DNA of 64,000 nucleotides, from positions 118,504,837-118,568,836 of the forward strand of contig CM067083.1 of NCBI GenBank assembly GCA_034008185.1, read 5' to 3'. The stretch comes from Gorsachius magnificus (taxonomy: Eukaryota > Chordata > Aves > Pelecaniformes > Ardeidae). Position numbers and translations under genes: made by a program. Shown in pieces: positions 35,107 to 46,620 of this stretch (positions are counted from its first letter, which is position 1; each line of letters opens with the position of its first letter). The notes below the pieces were generated by a model, which was not told the DNA's origin, made no database searches, and worked only from the letters and a program-made list of their open reading frames with translations.

Positions 35107-38100
35107 CTGCAGACAAATGAAGATGACCCATAGCTCTACATTCCCGTGCTGGCCAGTGAGCCAGCAAAGAAAATGGGGAAAATAAAGAGGTAAATATTCA
35201 AAGTTCAACCAATTTTAAAAATATGTATAAATGAAAATAATTTTCTAATGCTGTGCAAGCTGGGCCATGGATTTTTTTTTTACATCAGTGGTCCAAGTAT
35301 CCTTGTTTGGGACACCCTGAGCTGTAGTAGATCCTGTCAGGGTGTGCATCCAACTCCTTTTACAGGACCTGTGTATGGAGAACACATGAGATCCCTCAGT
35401 AAGATTTTCAGTTTAAACCTATTTAAAACTTTATATGGAAAAAGAAAGGTCTGGAAGTCCACACTCAGCAATATAGTATGCACGAGACTCAGTTAATTCA
35501 CCTTGGAAGAGGCCTTTAAGAGAACTTATAAATGCATGCTGCATTAGGGATAGAACATGGGTGAGTGCACAAGAGCAGCATGGGATAAACAGAAAACATT
35601 GCCGCAACCTATCTAGGAGGTCATGGGATCCACGTAGCTGGCAACATCACTAATCAGATCGGTTTGTGCCGTGGCTTTTTTTTCCTCACAGATGGGATAA
35701 AAATAAGATAGATTAAGTATATCCAAGAAAAAATAGTTTCGCAAAGGCTTGAGCGAGCTGCCAATGTCAGCAAAGGGAGCCAGTAATGTAAGCAAACATC
35801 AGAGAAGGAAAGCTGCAGAGAGTGCTGCCAGAGAGAGCAAAGGGGACCGGCTCTGCACGCTGGCTGGATGTGGGGTGAGGGGCTGGCAGGGGCGATTAGG
35901 TTGATTTGTGTCTTCTGTGTTTACCAAGGCAGATCCCAATGGAGAGGGAGTTTTTTTCTTCTAGTTAATAAATATTCCTGCCTCTAATTTAAAATGTTTT
36001 TCCCCCCTTTTGTGGCCCTTTGAGTTAACTTCTGCCATGCCAGGTCATTCAGGCTGATAGGTAGGTGCTGAGGTCCCTACAGAAATTTGGAGCTCCCTGT
36101 CACTGCTGTTAATATCTGTTCTGCTTCTCCAGGTTAAGATCTACACTTGGCTTTGATCTTGCACCCAGCTCTCCATCAGATCCTTAGGAATGGCCAGTTT
36201 AGGCAAGGTGAAGGACTGTTCCCTTAAACTGGATCTTGTATCAACACAGTGAGCAGCAACGCCTCGGCTGTCTGTGCTGTAGGATGCTCCCCGGTGAGCG
36301 TGAAACTGCACTTAGGATGTGTGATGGAGCAAAAGCAGAGGGTGTATCAGGGCTCTGGGGGGCTCCGAGGAGCAATAGTTACTGCTTCTCCGTGGCTCTG
36401 TAGTAACCAGCTGTAAACTTGGTCTCAGGCAGTGGCAGATCACCTGCCTTCATTTAGTTGGCCGTGAAAACCAACTGTTGATTTCTGCTCTTCCTTTCCC
36501 TATTTTTGGGGGGAGTCACTATACCTGGGTCAAGGCTAAGGGTGTACTGGGGCTCCACACGTTAATTCTTCAGGGGCGCTGATGCATAGAACCCCCCCCT
36601 TACCCAGCAATAAGAGGGGGAGACCAAGTCTGAAATGGTGCTCCTCTGATTTGGCAGTACTTTGCTTTGGGAAGGTGTAAGTGGTAAGGGGCATGGCCAG
36701 AGGGAACAAAGGCTGGAGGATATAACTCTCCACTAAGTAACAGTTATTTGTTGGTCTCTGGAGTAGTTACTTCAGACAGGTTTTTAAATGCACGTAATTC
36801 AGACAGACATAATCTCAGTGAAAGGGGGGTTGGGATCACACAGGGAACATTCTTTGGATAAGCATCTGCGTCTTTTTGGTTAACAACCATATTTGTTACG
36901 TTAAAACAAATACCACTATCTGACCCAGAGAGCTTGTGGAAGGGGGCCAGAAAACAAACTGTGTTGCTACTGGTGAGATAGTGGGTCAGGAAATAAAGAA
37001 GTTTGCAGCACTAAAAAAAAAAAAGAAAACTCAGTCAAAAAGCTGTTTCTCATTTCTTTTTACATTGCCCTGAAAATTTAGTCAAGTGTAGTTTTTCAGC
37101 TCAGCCTCACTTTGTAGGGTTGGTGGGTTGTATACCTGGGGATAGAGAATTATAACTTTCCCTTCCCATGTTTGAGAACCGCTTAAGAAATGTGTCTGAG
37201 TGGTAAAGTTCACTCCCCTCCATGCATTAGGGCCAGGGGTTTGATGCGCTTTATATGAGAAATAGTAACCAGATACAAAAATTGCATCAAGACTCTTTGA
37301 CGGCCAAGAGAGATCCAAATCTAGGCATTCACTTTGGCCCTCTTCTCTATAACTAGTGTCTGTCTGTCTGGATCTGTGGAAGCGATGCCATTAATGCCAA
37401 CGCACCGATTCCTCTGTCTGTCTGGCGAGCCACATCGGTCTCCCATCTGGGTATGATGCAATTTCCTTTCCTTCTTTATTGGGAGATTAAAGGATCTGCC
37501 TCCTCTCCCTTTTCCTTGTAGATAATTTATTGTTTCTGGTTTTAATAACTTTTCGTATTTGAAGGTTTCCTGCAGATGGATCAAGAGCAAATACAAACAT
37601 TGCAATGACAGCATTTTTAAGGCAAGTATCTACAGTATAGGCTACCTGTTTCCTGATCCCCTATTGTGTATAGATCAAGACTCATGTATATACCCTAGCT
37701 GTCACTTCAAAGGCAGCTTTGGCCAATAAATATTGTTCCTTATAGTAAATTAAAGAAAAAAAGTCTTAAATGTCCTTCTGGTAGCTGCTGGCAAGTTCAA
37801 TGGTGACATTAATAACTGCTTCAGAAAGTTCAGAATTCTCCTCCTGTTGGTGTTTGGCCCACTGGGTAATGTATGTGCTCTTGAAACAGTGGGACATTGC
37901 TCCTTATCACCAAGGTTTGCATCTGGAGGTCCCTTCTACCCGGAAGCTTCCTTTGCCTCTCTGGTTATGCCACTTTGTAACACCTTTGGGTTGCTTCCCT
38001 ATTTCCAGTTGTCCCATTTTCTCAGATGTAGAAGACTCCCCTGAGTCTGAAACTTTGGCCTTAAGGTTTCCAAGGGCTGTTTCTTTCTGCAACATTTCCA

Positions 38101-38884
38101 ATGAATTTTTTTTTTCCTAAGCAAATGTCTGCATGGGAATGGTCTTTCCCATTGTACCTCCTCAGTGTTGTTAGTCCTGTTGGCGATACATGTCCAGGTC
38201 CCTGGGCTGCCATAGACTGGCAATGTGTGTGAGCCTCTCAGATGGGATTTTGTGAAATGAAATTCAGAGCAGTGCCTTGCTTCACCACGAGGTTGTGAAG
38301 GGAAGTGTTTTGGATATTGTGAGTTGTTTGGGCACTGCAGTAGATGGCAGCTGCATTTAGTATGCCCTCACAACTCACACTAAATGGGATCTCGTGCTAG
38401 TTTCAGCAGAGACTCCAGAGAGAAAATTCTTGCATGTCTGTGAGAAGTCTCTCTTGCCCAGAGCCAAGACACGGAGGAGAAGCAGCTGACACAGCCACCG
38501 TTGCTCCGCTTATCTTGTGTGTTACTGCTGAGGGCCGAGCTTTGGCCAAGAGTGTCTTCTGTCTCCATGCAGACGCTCTGACATGACTCTGTCTGGGCAT
38601 GCACTCCAGCTGGGAGGAGGCAGATAACAGCTCTGTGACGTGGCTGAGGCTGACACCTGCCCCAGGAGGTCTTCTCCTCATGGATGATGCTGGAAAGCAG
38701 CTGCTGGGATTGGCTGAACTGGGATGCTGGAGGAACGAGACTTTCTCCTGGGCACCTGGGAAGAAGCATGCAGGTCTAGTCATGTTACAGGTGGCTTCAG
38801 ACTAAGACTTGTCCTGACTGGCTCATTGCAGAAGGTCTAGGAGGATGCTCTTCTCAGGGTTAGGTGGTTACCAACATGCATGGG
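35107..38884. other. Unique, gene-free sequence
   Basis: I see no gene or clear repeat. Short TGTC/CTGT runs occur at 37360-37430. A stretch at 37200-37260 has a vague tRNA-like look but was not accepted as a SINE. Confidence 0.5.
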
Positions 38885-38950
38885 AAGTGGATTAGGGCTT
38901 GAACCCATGCTTGTGTCTTCAGCCTAAAGTGCTGTGTAGTCTTGTGGCAC
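38885..38950 (-). repeat. MIR-like tRNA-derived SINE fragment
   Basis: On the plus strand GGGCTTGAACCCATGC, then TCTTCAGCCTAAAGTGCTGTG, corresponds to the reversed MIR block 'gggattcgaacccaggtcttctgactccaagtccagtgctct'. The piece is short and diverged, so the call is moderate. Confidence 0.45.
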
Positions 38951-39996
38951 TCCTGTTTTGCAACTGAACTGAAGACGGTTGGTCAGAATGTATGAGAGGT
39001 GTGTTTGCAGGTTTAAAGGTCTGTAAAGCAATCTGGTTGCTTTGCTTAATTAAGGCAGTGTTGGAGAGGGATCTTGTCATCCACGGTAGAGGAACAATCT
39101 TTCTGCAGCCATCTGCAGGTATTTCCAGTGCTCTGTTGGTCAGTACATTCCCACTCCATGTTCTGTCTGCTATAACTGAATAATTAGTAATTCTTCCCAT
39201 GAGAAACCCCAAATCTGTCTGTTTTACTGGCCAGCTGATGAACAGTAATAACCACTGAGCAACGAGCAGCTGCTAACGCTGCAGAAATAGCCCTTATCAG
39301 AGGTAGCTCAGTGGCTGATCATTATCCCCTTCAGGGACAAGCTTTGCAGGGGGAGTTCCAACCTCAATAGATCTTTGCTTCGCTTGAAATTATTTTGGTT
39401 GTGTATCTTGGTTCAACACGCCTCCAGTCCTTTTAGCTGGTATGGAGATTCACAGATGGAGTCTCATTGTATGGAGACCCATAAGGGCTTGCAAAGCTCT
39501 TTTCTTCGAACGCATTGACGCTTCCATTTGTGGTAGGGTGATGAGTGATATGAAGGGTTTAGCACTCATGATAAGCACTCGGATGGGATGGGAAGGCACT
39601 TGGACCATGCCGGCCAGAGGATTTTAGGGCTTCCCTTTGGCAGAAAGGTGGATCCATCTCTAGTGACTGTTCACAGCCCTGTAAAGTCCATATCCCTTGT
39701 AATGATACCTTTTTTCTTCCTCTTTTTTTACTTACCTGGATTTACCACTCCATCAGCCAAACTCTATTAATAAATTTCCCAGTAAAGACGTAGCTAGTCT
39801 CTGCCAAAAGGTTTTTTGCTCACGTTGTTTAACTCTATTGCCTGGAAGGAGAAACTAAGCAGCAAATAGAGTTCCTGGCCCCAGCATGAGGTACTCTGTT
39901 TGCATAGCCACGTCAGGTGTGTGATTTTTCACACGTCTCATTGACAAAGTGTTACTGGCAGAATGTTTATGTACAAAAAGAACCAATGTCACTTAC

Positions 39997-40064
39997 CTTC
40001 TCCGCCCACTGGAGAAGGTCCTGTCCCACTCGCACACCTTTTACCAAAAGCTTCATGGAGAGAG
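39997..40064 (-). other. Candidate coding exon 3 of a minus-strand chain
   Basis: On the minus strand a pyrimidine-rich acceptor (ACCTGCTCTGCAG|C, preceded by CTCTTTCTGTTCTCTACC) is followed by 68 bp and a near-perfect donor (GAGAAG|GTAAGTGA). With two leading bases completing a codon, it is open for 22 codons, including MKLLVKGVRVGQDLLQWAEK, and leaves in phase 0. This reads like an ordinary soluble amphipathic helix. Two of the three frames are open. It follows a MIR relic by about 75 bp in the reading direction. I do not recognise the family. Confidence 0.25.
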
Positions 40065-40139
40065 CTGCAGAGCAGGTGGCCCGGTGATAGATGCGGTAGA
40101 GAACAGAAAGAGTTAAATGCCAAGTTTTGCTGCAGAGCC

Positions 40140-40275
40140 TTTTATTGTCACAATCAGGAAAGTGGAAACACAGACTGAAGAAATGGGTCTGATGATGTTG
40201 GACTGTGAGCAGGTTTTGAACCCCTGGTCTCCCCAGCAGACCAGCACTTAGCCCTCGGTCCCCTGAGTTATACAA
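40140..40275 (-). repeat. MIR-like SINE with tRNA-related head
   Basis: Read on the minus strand, the order AACTCAGGGGACCGAGGGCT, GTGCTGGTCTGCTGGGGAGACC and GGGGTTCAAAACCTGCTC gives a tRNA-like A-box region and B box (GGTTCAAAACC). It is followed by a diverged 'cttcagtctgtgtttcc..' tail of MIR type. Both the head and part of the tail survive, making this the most complete MIR-type relic here. Confidence 0.6.
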
Positions 40276-40344
40276 CGTTAACACAGCCCTCTTAAATGGG
40301 TCAATTATTTCTCTATGCAAGAGAGATTTTCCTGTCTGTTGACT

Positions 40345-40362
40345 ATGAAATATATATTTCAT
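40345..40362. repeat. 18 bp perfect AT-rich palindrome
   Basis: ATGAAATATATATTTCAT is identical to its reverse complement over all 18 bases. Self-complementary AT sequence of this length can arise by chance in AT-rich DNA. Confidence 0.95.
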
Positions 40363-43300
40363 TTTCTTCAAGAAATCTCATTTTTATTTGCAATTCAAGT
40401 GAAATCAATATTCCAAAATGGCATTCCAATAAAATCAAGGTTGTAAACTAAACAGGGTAATGAGAAGACAAGCGCTGTAAATAGATTTGGAAATGTGAGA
40501 CTGTTGATATAGATTTTCAAATATATAAGTGATAAATATGGGAGACTGATAGCAGAGGAACAAGAACTATGGAAGGAGAGGAACAATGTGAAACTGCCTG
40601 TGTTTTTCTTCTTAGCTAGTGGCAACCTGCAGGTGTGTATGGGACTCCCCTGGGTTGAAGAGGGAGGACAGGTATTGTTTTTATGTAGGGTCTTGGCTGG
40701 AAAAAGGCAACTTTACACTATACTTAGAGCCTCTAGTGTTGCAGCAAGTCAGCTCCTGGATTTTTTGCCTCAATGGTGGGATGTGTAGGGGTTGAAGGTG
40801 GATGAGGGCATTAGGGAAGGGCTGCAGAGGGTCATTGCATGGGTCGGTATTGCACTGATGCCCAAGCTGATGGTGCTGGAATCGCCAGCCCTCCTCTGTT
40901 GGTGCAAATCCCCCAGCTTTACCTAACCTTTCACATGCTACACAAATGCCTCCCTCTTGCTTTTCCCAGGAACGTGCGGTGTGTTTCTGCTCTGCTAAGC
41001 AGTGGCCACGTTCCAAGCAGCAGCAGCTGCATTTTTACACTCTTGTATTGGAACAGGACTCACATAGTTTGAATCATCACTTGCAGTCACCCACAGCAGA
41101 AATGCTTGTGATTAGAAACTTGTGAGATCATCCCCGTAGCTTGCAAAAAAGGTTTGGCATCTTTCTGGGGAGAAAAGCAACTGGAGGACTGAAGAAATTA
41201 TATGCTCCCAGCTGTGAAAGCTGACACAAAGGAGGCAAGTGTAGAAGTGCCACATTGCCCCAAAATGGCTTTGAGGTGGTGGATGAATAGCAAAACAATG
41301 CTATATATTTTTTGTATTTCCTTAATCGCAGTATGCCTCCCTAAAATGTCATCCTGATTTCCCAAGGGATATAAGAGTCAAAGCTAGTTGGTTTGCAGGC
41401 TGGAGAGGGGGAAATGGGCCTAACTCACCTGCGAATCAAGGTTTCTAAATTGATTGCTATTATTTTGATTAGAAGGAAAATTTGGGAACACTTTAGCATG
41501 AAATGAAAGAAGCTTACAAGAAAGTAATTGAAGTAATAATCTGTTTGAGGGGATAATTGAGGTATGATTTCAAACTGGTAAAAAAAATAGAGACAAGATA
41601 TGAAAGCTGAGAATTAATACAACCAGCATCTCCTATCTTCGCAGAGCTGGTGAGCAGGGATGTGACATTTGGTGGATGAAGAGAGCATTGCGTTGGGCCT
41701 GGAGTTCTCCATCCTGGTTCATTTATCAGGCTTGTCACCACCTGCACGTGCATTTTTGAGAGCGGGAAGTTTCCTGTCCGTCGGGAAGCAAGTCAGGGGT
41801 TGGTGCATCTGTGCAACGTCCGTGGTGTCCAGCAATGGGCTGAGCTTTGCTGAGCTGTTTGTCACCTCGCTGATTTTAGCCAGGTGCTCTGGATTTCCAA
41901 ACAACGGTACTTTTTTTAGTTTGGGAAGCTGCTGTTGACATCACCCTAAGAGGGGGCTTGGGCATTTTCTTTGATGGGGGAAACAGATGTGGTGCTGCCA
42001 TGCTTTGCTGCCAGGAGTGTCAGGTAAGACTCAGACCTCCCAAACTTTCCTGTTGTTTCATCTTAATCCAGGAAATTAGGCTGGCATCTTTCTTATTCCT
42101 GCTGGTTAGAGAGACAGAGTTTTCATTAGATGCTGGGTTTTGATCTTAGCTAATAAAAAGCAAAGAAAAATCACACACGCAGTCGGGTGGGGGGATTGAA
42201 TATTTGTGCAACGTGAAAGGTCCTCTCAGGTGCGGTGTGTGCTGTATGGTTTGTGTAGTGTTCAGCAAGGCCCTGTCAGTGCCGGGGTTTCCTGTTGCTC
42301 ATAGCATTCCTTTACTATTACTTTTCTTTTTTGTCTTGCTTTGTAGAATTTGATCTCTGCTTTAAATTATGTGTCCGGTAACGTGTGCGCTCTGATTATT
42401 GCAATGTGCCTCGCTGAATAGGGCTCGTTCCCTTCCTCAGTCTCAATTCGCTTCACCTTGGCTTATAACTTTACTTTCTGGGGAAATAAAAGGTTTGTTT
42501 TCCTTTGGGATTGCTGGAGATGATGGTCTTTGATTTCTATGTCCGTGGCCTGAAATGGTTCTCAAATCCAGCCTGTCATATTGAAATGATTTACTTCTTT
42601 CATTGTTTGAATCTCCCCATTATTTCTTGCCAATTCTGCGCGCGAGAACGTTCATTCCTGCATTTACCACGGCTTTCTGTGTCTGACTGGACTGGCAGGT
42701 CCACATCTGTCTTTCATAAGGAGGATTTTGGAGACAAGAACTCCCTGGAAAGGGATTAAATCTTTTTGTTGTTGTTGTTGGTCCTGAGTTTGTCGCTGCT
42801 GAGAGGATGATAAATGCTGTGCACGAGACACACCGTGATGACTGCATGTCCCTTTGGGGGGATGGATGTAATTGCCTCTTTGCCCATCGTCACCTATATT
42901 ACAATTTACATTAATGAAAAGCCAGCAAGTGCTCATAGTGCAACAACCTGTGCAGTGCAGAGCAGCTCTCAGGTTGTGGCAGAGGGTTACTTGGTGAATC
43001 GGAGGCACTGTCCAAAATGGATAAAGCAGGACTTTGAGGGGCTGCATATAAGTATTTTCCTATCTTAAGCCCGTTTCTATACTAATTCCCTATGGATCGA
43101 GCACCTCCATTCAATATATATTTGCTAATGGTGGATAATGTGAGAAAAGTTCTGTCCATGCACTGAACTAGCTTTTCTCACATTTCTGCAGATCTTCTGA
43201 TTTTTTTTAGATAGATAGAAAAAGCATTAGATGAAGTTTTTAATACTTACATTTCGCCGTCGTGGCACAGCTGAAGTGCTGGAGCCCAGACCTCCAAGCA

Positions 43301-43474
43301 GTTACCATCAGTGCTTATGTGGTATCTGCAGGTAAACTTGTGCCTGAACACCTTGAATGGGTTTGTTGAAAGCCCTGGGACACTGAGAAGCCCTGTTCCC
43401 CCAGCGTATAGGTCCTTCAGGCCTGGGATCCCATAGGGAGTTGTGGGGCAGAGCAAGGAAGAGCTTTGCTGGCT
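40363..43474. other. Unique, gene-free sequence
   Basis: No gene or transposable element is recognised. A TTG microrepeat lies at about 42763-42780 and a 13 bp hairpin at 43137-43184. The segment 42500-42960 is repeat-free with several TAAT/ATTA cores, which could be a conserved non-coding block; this is untested. Confidence 0.5.
43137..43184. repeat. Perfect 13 bp inverted repeat, 22 bp loop
   Basis: AATGTGAGAAAAG (43137-43149) is exactly complementary to CTTTTCTCACATT (43172-43184). Inside the loop, TTC (43150-43152) can also pair with GAA (43165-43167) across a bulge. A foldback transcript of about 48 nt would be stable, but the stem is shorter than that of a microRNA precursor. Confidence 0.92.
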
Positions 43475-43565
43475 TTAGTTTACTCTGACACTGATTTGCT
43501 GCCGTGGCCTTCGGCAAGTCATTTAACTTTCATGGTTTAGCTTTCTCACTCGTGAAAGGCAAATG
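43475..43565 (+). repeat. MIR-like SINE, core region
   Basis: CTGACACTGATTTGCTG, then GCCTTCGGCAAGTCATTTAAC, TTTAGCTTTCTCACTCGTGAAA matches in order the MIR core 'ctgccactgatttgctgtgtgaccttgggcaagtcatttaacctctctgtgcctcagtttcctcatctgtaaaa'. It is one of the better preserved MIR relics here. Its closeness to consensus over 80 bases makes the call fairly firm. Confidence 0.75.
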
Positions 43566-45794
43566 CTATGCTGGTTTTACAACATAGATGGTGTTTTTGA
43601 GAGTTAATTAGCTGGTGTTGGAGGCACAATAGTTTTATATAGGGGTTATTCATCGGGTCCTTGGTCCCTTTGCTCGGGAGGCTGTTAATTGCTGTCTGCT
43701 TATGGGATGGCTCTGATGAGATAAGAGTAAAGGCATATGGAGATGAGTGTGTGATTAACAAAGCAAGCCTGGGGTAGAACACATTCCCCCAGGCGAGAAA
43801 TTGAGTTGCTGTTGGCCACTGGCTTTCCTTTTGGCATATATTCCTGAAAAGGCCCCAGTTCAGGGAGCACCCCATGATGACCTCACACTCATCTGGGGGC
43901 TTTCAGGGCTGCTCACTCCCTTTCAGAGGTGCTCAGCCACGTTAAGGGCGGGAAGGATCTGAAATCCCCTCCCTCTCCTATCTGTGTGGCCAGGTGAGGA
44001 AGTCAGGAATGTAATATCATGCACCATAAATACTAATAATTCCAGGTACTTATGATTCGAGCATGCACATTAATGTGGTGCGAGCTCTCTTCCCTGGCTG
44101 GAGTTGGTGTAATCACACTTAGGACCTGTTTGCCTTGGCGGAGCTGCCCTTATGAATGAGGTAACTTAGGAAAAGACATTCCTTCACTCATGGCAAACAG
44201 CTAAAAATATCTGAACTTCCATGGGTCTGGGGAGGAGAGCAGGAGTCAGGGTAAAGCTCAGAGCATGGACCTCCGGAGATGCAATTCTGAGCTCCTTTAC
44301 AGAGGTGAGCAGGGGCTGCAGGTCCCCGTCACCCTGTGCACACCACCTTTGTTGGACCAGGCTGTACCACGGAGCGTGTCTCGGGGCTCAGAATGCTTCG
44401 CTGACATTTAGCCACTCAGAGCATGCAAGTTACAGCAGATGATCTCTGTTCTTGCTGAAAACCCTGTTTTGTTTCTCGGCGACTTACATTTGGAGTTTAC
44501 AAGAGTGATGCAAGAGCCCCTGCTCTGCAAATAGCTGTGAGAGCATCTTGGACGATGACTGCTGCTTTGGGACAGAGTACACAGCGCTCCCATTAACCAA
44601 AGATGGGTTGAAGATTAATATGCTTTTCTCCTGCCCTTTCCAATGAAAATTAAGCAGCCTTCCTTTTTGATGACGGGAAGAGATGTTTGCAAAGGCTTAA
44701 AGCTGGGGCTGTTACACCGTTTGGACATGCAGGGATGGCCTTGTTTGAACTGACCAAGGGCTGATAGTTACCTTCCGTGTGCATGTGTTTGTGTTTAAGA
44801 GAAGTTTTTCAAAATGAAACCAAAAAAGCATCATTTCACAACACGAAGGAAGCAAATGAAGCAATGCAGTTGTGCCTTTGTACCTCCCCCTGAAGATCTG
44901 GCCCCAAGCCCCCACAGACAAGGAAAAGGGCTTGATCAGGTAGTGTTTATTATGCAGTGAGAGTTCCTGTTGCCGCTTTTCCCGTGCAGCTGGAACCACA
45001 GCCCTGTGTATTTTTATGTGTGTGTGTATGCATCTACTTAGAGGCACTTCATAAATCACATTTGAAAAGTTTTGGCTTTTGGAATTTGGCAATAAACAAA
45101 TCAACTAAGAGAAAAATCAAACCTGGGATTGGTTCAGTCACCAGCTCTGGGGGGAGGGAGGCTTCACAGATCAACATATTTATAAGTGCACGGTAGCTGG
45201 GAATGGGTGCATCGGCTACTTTTTTGGCAAGGCTGTAGTTGCTTCATTATTAAGAATGATTCTTTATCATTTATGTCACCCATCTGAGGCTGCTCTATCT
45301 CTGCAGATGTGCCCTGAAGCAGGGAAGCGAAGCACAGGCAGCACAGCCAGACTAATTTTTATTGGAAAGCGCTGCTTTCGTTGTGAGAGCAGCTTTTTAC
45401 AGCCAGCCAGCTCCGTCTGTCCTTGTTTTCCTTCCAGAGATGCAAGGGGCTGGGGAGAACGAGAAACGGGGAAATGCAACTTTGATTGAAACACTGGGGG
45501 AGCATGAAAGAGAGCAGAAAGGAAAGCAAGAAAAGCATAAAAGCACTGTGGTGGGGGCCAGCAAAAGAATGACACAGTCCTAAGAGCTGTAGCTCCTTTT
45601 TTCTCGGGATGCTTTTTGACTCTTGCTATGAAGAGTCCTCCAGCTTGTAACCTTCACTAAAGAGGCTGGATCGAGATTTGGCTCTTTTTGAAGTCCAAGG
45701 GAACATGGATGTGTTTTTACTCATTTCCCCTTATAGTGCCTGCAATGGAAAAGGCGGCGCCTGACCATGAGAGCAACTTGCGAGCCCCACTCAC
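43566..45794. other. Unique sequence, possible regulatory block at 44.0-44.2 kb
   Basis: No gene or repeat is recognised. 44000-44220 is repeat-free and carries a 12 bp palindrome with a homeodomain core (CACATTAATGTG, 44066-44077), further TAAT words, and a TEAD-type ACATTCC near 44177-44183. This resembles vertebrate enhancers, but motif content alone proves nothing. Confidence 0.4.
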
Positions 45795-45849
45795 CATCAC
45801 TCAAAAGCTTTGCATCAGCCTTTGGGACCCCACGGGGTGCTGGGAGATG
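45795..45849 (-). other. Candidate coding exon 2 of a minus-strand chain
   Basis: On the minus strand a good acceptor (CTCCTGGCCTCAGTTCTCCGTACAG|C, split here as a pyrimidine tract before CAG) is followed by 55 bp and a good donor (GATG|GTGAGTGG). Only one frame is open: phase 0 entry, reading HLPAPRGVPKADAKLLSD and leaving one base over. That base plus the first two of the segment at 40064 makes an Ala codon. The other two frames are closed. It follows the candidate first exon after a 355 bp intron-sized gap. No family is recognised. Confidence 0.22.
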
Positions 45850-46204
45850 CTGTACGGAGAACTGAGGCCAGGAGGGATGTAAAGCATGATCTGCACGAGC
45901 ACTTAAGTGTTTGTCTGCATCAGCCAGGAACTGGGACCAGCCACCAGCTCTCCCAGCCCCAGTCTGAAGGCTGCAGGAGCCCAACACTGTGCTGCCAGCA
46001 ATTTTTCTGCCTCCGTGACCAGGGCCCACTTGAGGCACCCAGTAGCTGTTTGCCTTGTGTGGCTGATGGCTGAAGCAAGGAAATGTTTGTGGTATTCTTT
46101 GCCTGGAATTCTGGGCTGGCCAGGCTTTTATGACTCTTGCTCCTGAGAGAAGAGCAGCGGTATGGACCATCAGGGCTGCTGTAAGGGGGACAGCCCTTCC
46201 TCAC

Positions 46205-46234
46205 CTGGGCTGCAAAACTCAAATCTGCCTGCAT
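46205..46234 (-). other. Candidate first coding exon of a minus-strand chain
   Basis: On the minus strand ATG (46234-46232) lies in a good Kozak context (A at -3). It is preceded five codons earlier by an in-frame TGA and opens ten codons (MQADLSFAAQ) up to a near-perfect donor (GCCCAG|GTGAGGAA). Exit is phase 0, the only open entry phase of the next candidate exon. The DNA upstream in the reading direction (46240-46620) is GC-richer and could hold a promoter. An ATG followed by a donor this close is not rare by chance, so confidence stays low. Confidence 0.2.
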
Positions 46235-46239
46235 GGTGG

Positions 46240-46620
46240 TGAAGCTTCACAGCAAGGCTCTGTCCTGGGGCTTTTGGGCTCAGGGCCGTGCAGCTGCTGA
46301 GCTTCCCCAGGAGGAGAAGGCAACTCCTTCAGCCAAACTCTCTCGTCCCTTCTGGACGTGGAAATTATTAAGCCCTCCTGAGGCTGAGCTGGGTTTGGAA
46401 GTGCATCTCTTGTTTCCTGAGCTCCACCGGCAAGGTTGTAGAAGGTGGCAGTTGCATGCTGTTTTTTGATGGAGAGTGACTGTGACTGCTGGGCTTTGCG
46501 CTGAAGCCGGGGCTGTCAGCATGGCAAGGGACTGCTGCAGGGGATGGGTCCTTCCAGGGCGCTCAGCCAGGCCAGTGGCATTCCCGGGCATGCGCCGCGG
46601 ATGCCAGCCTTAGATGTCAA
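46240..46620 (-). promoter_or_regulatory. GC-richer stretch, possible weak promoter
   Basis: The stretch is richer in G+C than its surroundings, with a CpG cluster near 46585-46605 (GGGCATGCGCCGCGG) containing an NRF1-like GCATGCGC core. No TATA box is evident at a useful distance from 46234. It is listed only because it lies directly before the candidate first exon on the minus strand. It does not reach the density of the island at 24.6 kb. Confidence 0.15.

Noticed and set aside
37200..37260. tRNA-like SINE head
   Set aside because: A vague A/B-box look without the expected tail; could be chance.
41945..42012. Donor CAG|GTAAGA at 42.0 kb as an exon end
   Set aside because: The only acceptor at a sensible distance lies in a purine-rich context without a pyrimidine tract.
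43137..43184. Hairpin as a microRNA precursor
   Set aside because: The 13 bp stem is too short for a Dicer substrate and no known microRNA seed context is recognised.
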